DNA of 64,000 nucleotides from Hyphomicrobiales bacterium (GTDB lineage Bacteria; Pseudomonadota; Alphaproteobacteria; Rhizobiales; Rhizobiaceae), in contig UBMP01000005.1 in the NCBI GenBank assembly GCA_900466575.1, forward strand, positions 1 to 64,000, read 5' to 3'. Shown piece by piece: positions 63,074 to 64,000 of this stretch. The position numbers were made by a program, and so were the translations under genes. Under the pieces are notes generated by a model. It saw only the letters and a program-made list of their open reading frames with translations. It searched no databases and had not been told where the DNA came from. How positions within the stretch are numbered: the stretch's first letter is position 1; every line of letters begins with the position of its first letter.

Positions 63074-64000
63074 CGGCGGCGGTTCCTGAACTTGCGGAAG
63101 AGGATCGGTAGCGCGATGACGAAGATCAGCAGCGCGCCGATGACGATCGACATGACGATGCCCGGCACGTTGAGCAGCCCGAGCCCGAAGGTCACGAGGC
63201 CCATGATCAGCGCTGCGATCACCACACCCTGAATGGTGCCCGAGCCGCCGAGAATGGAGACGCCGCCCAGAACGACCATGGTCACCGCCTCCAGCTCCCA
63301 GCCGGCGGCAATGGAGGGCCGGGTGCTGTCGAGCCGCGAGGTCAGCAGCACCGAGGCAATGCCCGACATGAGGCCGGTCAGCAGGAAGAGAATGAACTTC
63401 ACCCGCTCGACCCGAATACCCGAAAAGCGGGCCGCGACATCATTATTGCCGATGGCAAAGATCTGCCGGCCGAAATTCGTCCGGTGCAGCAGCACATAGT
63501 AGATCAGCGAGCAGACGAGGAAGAGCACGAATTCGAAGGAGAAGACCCAGAAGACATAGCCCTGTCCGAAATACGCAAAGCTTGCCGGATAGCCTTTGAA
63601 GGCCTGGTCGCCGAGCACGATGTAGGAAATGCCGCGGAAGAAGCTCATCGTGCCGATGGTGACGACGATGGAGGGAAGCCCGAGGCCGGTCACAAGGAAG
63701 CCGTTGAACGCGCCGCAGACGAGGCCGGTCACCACGCCGATCAGTACCAGTTCGCCCGTTCCCGCTCCATATTGCAGCGCAAGCCCCATCATGGTCGAGG
63801 CGAGCGCGATGATCGAGGCGACCGAGAGATCGATTTCGCCAGCGATGATCAGCAGCGCCATGGCAAGCGCGATCAACACCTTTTCGGTGAAGTTGAAGGT
63901 CGCATCCGACAGTGACCAAGGCGACAGGAAGTAAGGCGAGGCCAGCGAGTTGACGATGAAGAGCACGGCGCCGACGACGAGCAGCAGGCTCGGCCAGGAG
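63070..64000 (-). CDS. rhaQ: Rhamnose-type ABC importer permease, N-terminal end outside window
   Basis: The reading frame stays open to base 64000, so at least 310 residues are in the window and the start lies beyond it. It is a RbsC/RhaP/RhaQ-family permease with multiple helices; [30 protein letters not shown] and [21 protein letters not shown] are family segments, and it ends in a basic cytoplasmic tail. In the R. leguminosarum order rhaSTPQUK this position corresponds to rhaQ, which is the reason for the symbol. Confidence 0.9.
   Translation of the reverse strand, partial: SWPSLLLVVGAVLFIVNSLASPYFLSPWSLSDATFNFTEKVLIALAMALLIIAGEIDLSVASIIALASTMMGLALQYGAGTGELVLIGVVTGLVCGAFNGFLVTGLGLPSIVVTIGTMSFFRGISYIVLGDQAFKGYPASFAYFGQGYVFWVFSFEFVLFLVCSLIYYVLLHRTNFGRQIFAIGNNDVAARFSGIRVERVKFILFLLTGLMSGIASVLLTSRLDSTRPSIAAGWELEAVTMVVLGGVSILGGSGTIQGVVIAALIMGLVTFGLGLLNVPGIVMSIVIGALLIFVIALPILFRKFRNRRR

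Noticed and set aside
1-64000. CRISPR arrays, tRNA or rRNA genes, insertion sequences, prophage
   Set aside because: No regularly spaced repeats, cloverleaf-like segments, transposase motifs or phage structural genes were seen on either strand.

Overview
The window reads as chromosomal or large-replicon DNA of an alphaproteobacterium, most likely a Rhizobiaceae member (Rhizobium/Agrobacterium/Neorhizobium/Ensifer-like). The grounds are the high G+C coding bias, an HWE-family histidine kinase, an hmuP-hmuSTUV haem locus carrying TGA-N9-TCA iron-responsive operators of the RirA type, a rhaQ-rhaU-rhaK rhamnose arrangement, and many ABC importers. No rRNA, tRNA, CRISPR array, insertion sequence or prophage gene was seen. 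Placement is by recalled family signatures, not by database search.

Layout. 1-7.3 kb: chemosensory operon (three chemoreceptor genes with near-identical signalling tips, the first cut by the window edge, then cheW, cheR, cheB and a terminator). 7.3-8.8 kb: 1-Cys peroxiredoxin, small alpha/beta hydrolase and a 48-residue membrane peptide. 9.0-16.6 kb: bacterial alpha-2-macroglobulin plus penicillin-binding protein 1C. 16.8-25.6 kb: orphan ParA ATPase, diguanylate cyclase, FAH-family hydrolase, cystine-type ABC importer, GlxA-type AraC regulator, small hypothetical protein, and an HWE kinase with no normal start codon. 25.7-35.9 kb: divergent amino-sugar locus (ABC importer, Gfo/Idh dehydrogenase and MurQ etherase facing a BadF-type kinase, GntR/UTRA regulator, SIS-domain deaminase and NagA). 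36.0-44.2 kb: haem uptake (hmuPSTUV, a periplasmic protein and tonB, divergent from the receptor hmuR). 44.5-58.1 kb: apparent methoxylated-aromatic catabolic island. 58.1-61.2 kb: tandem-HTH LysR regulator, an FCD-type GntR regulator and a DapA-family enzyme. 61.4-64 kb: rhaK, rhaU and a truncated permease.

The most interesting region is 44.5-58.1 kb. A branched-chain/aromatic-type ABC importer, a LigM-like tetrahydrofolate-dependent O-demethylase, an FCD-GntR regulator, formyl-THF deformylase (PurU) and a MetF-like reductase together make a plausible uptake, O-demethylation and C1-recycling module. The palindrome TGTATACA, mostly as ATGTATACAT, lies upstream of the importer, the demethylase, the regulator itself and the reductase, which suggests one regulon. 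It is followed by a tightly overlapping operon for the lower gallate pathway: GalB-type oxalomesaconate hydratase, a ring-cleavage dioxygenase, LigK-type aldolase and GalD-type tautomerase. The dioxygenase belongs to the type I (vicinal-oxygen-chelate) family, whereas the known gallate, protocatechuate-4,5 and 3-O-methylgallate dioxygenases are type II (LigB family). It also appears to carry Tyr where catechol 2,3-dioxygenases have an active-site His. This may be an undescribed route for gallate, 3-O-methylgallate or syringate cleavage.

Other connected systems: the amino-sugar locus encodes a plausible full path from N-acetylmuramic acid to fructose-6-phosphate fed by an ABC importer. The haem locus has two TGA-N9-TCA operators in its divergent promoter. 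A second GntR regulator and the DapA-family gene share the palindrome TGTCGACA upstream.
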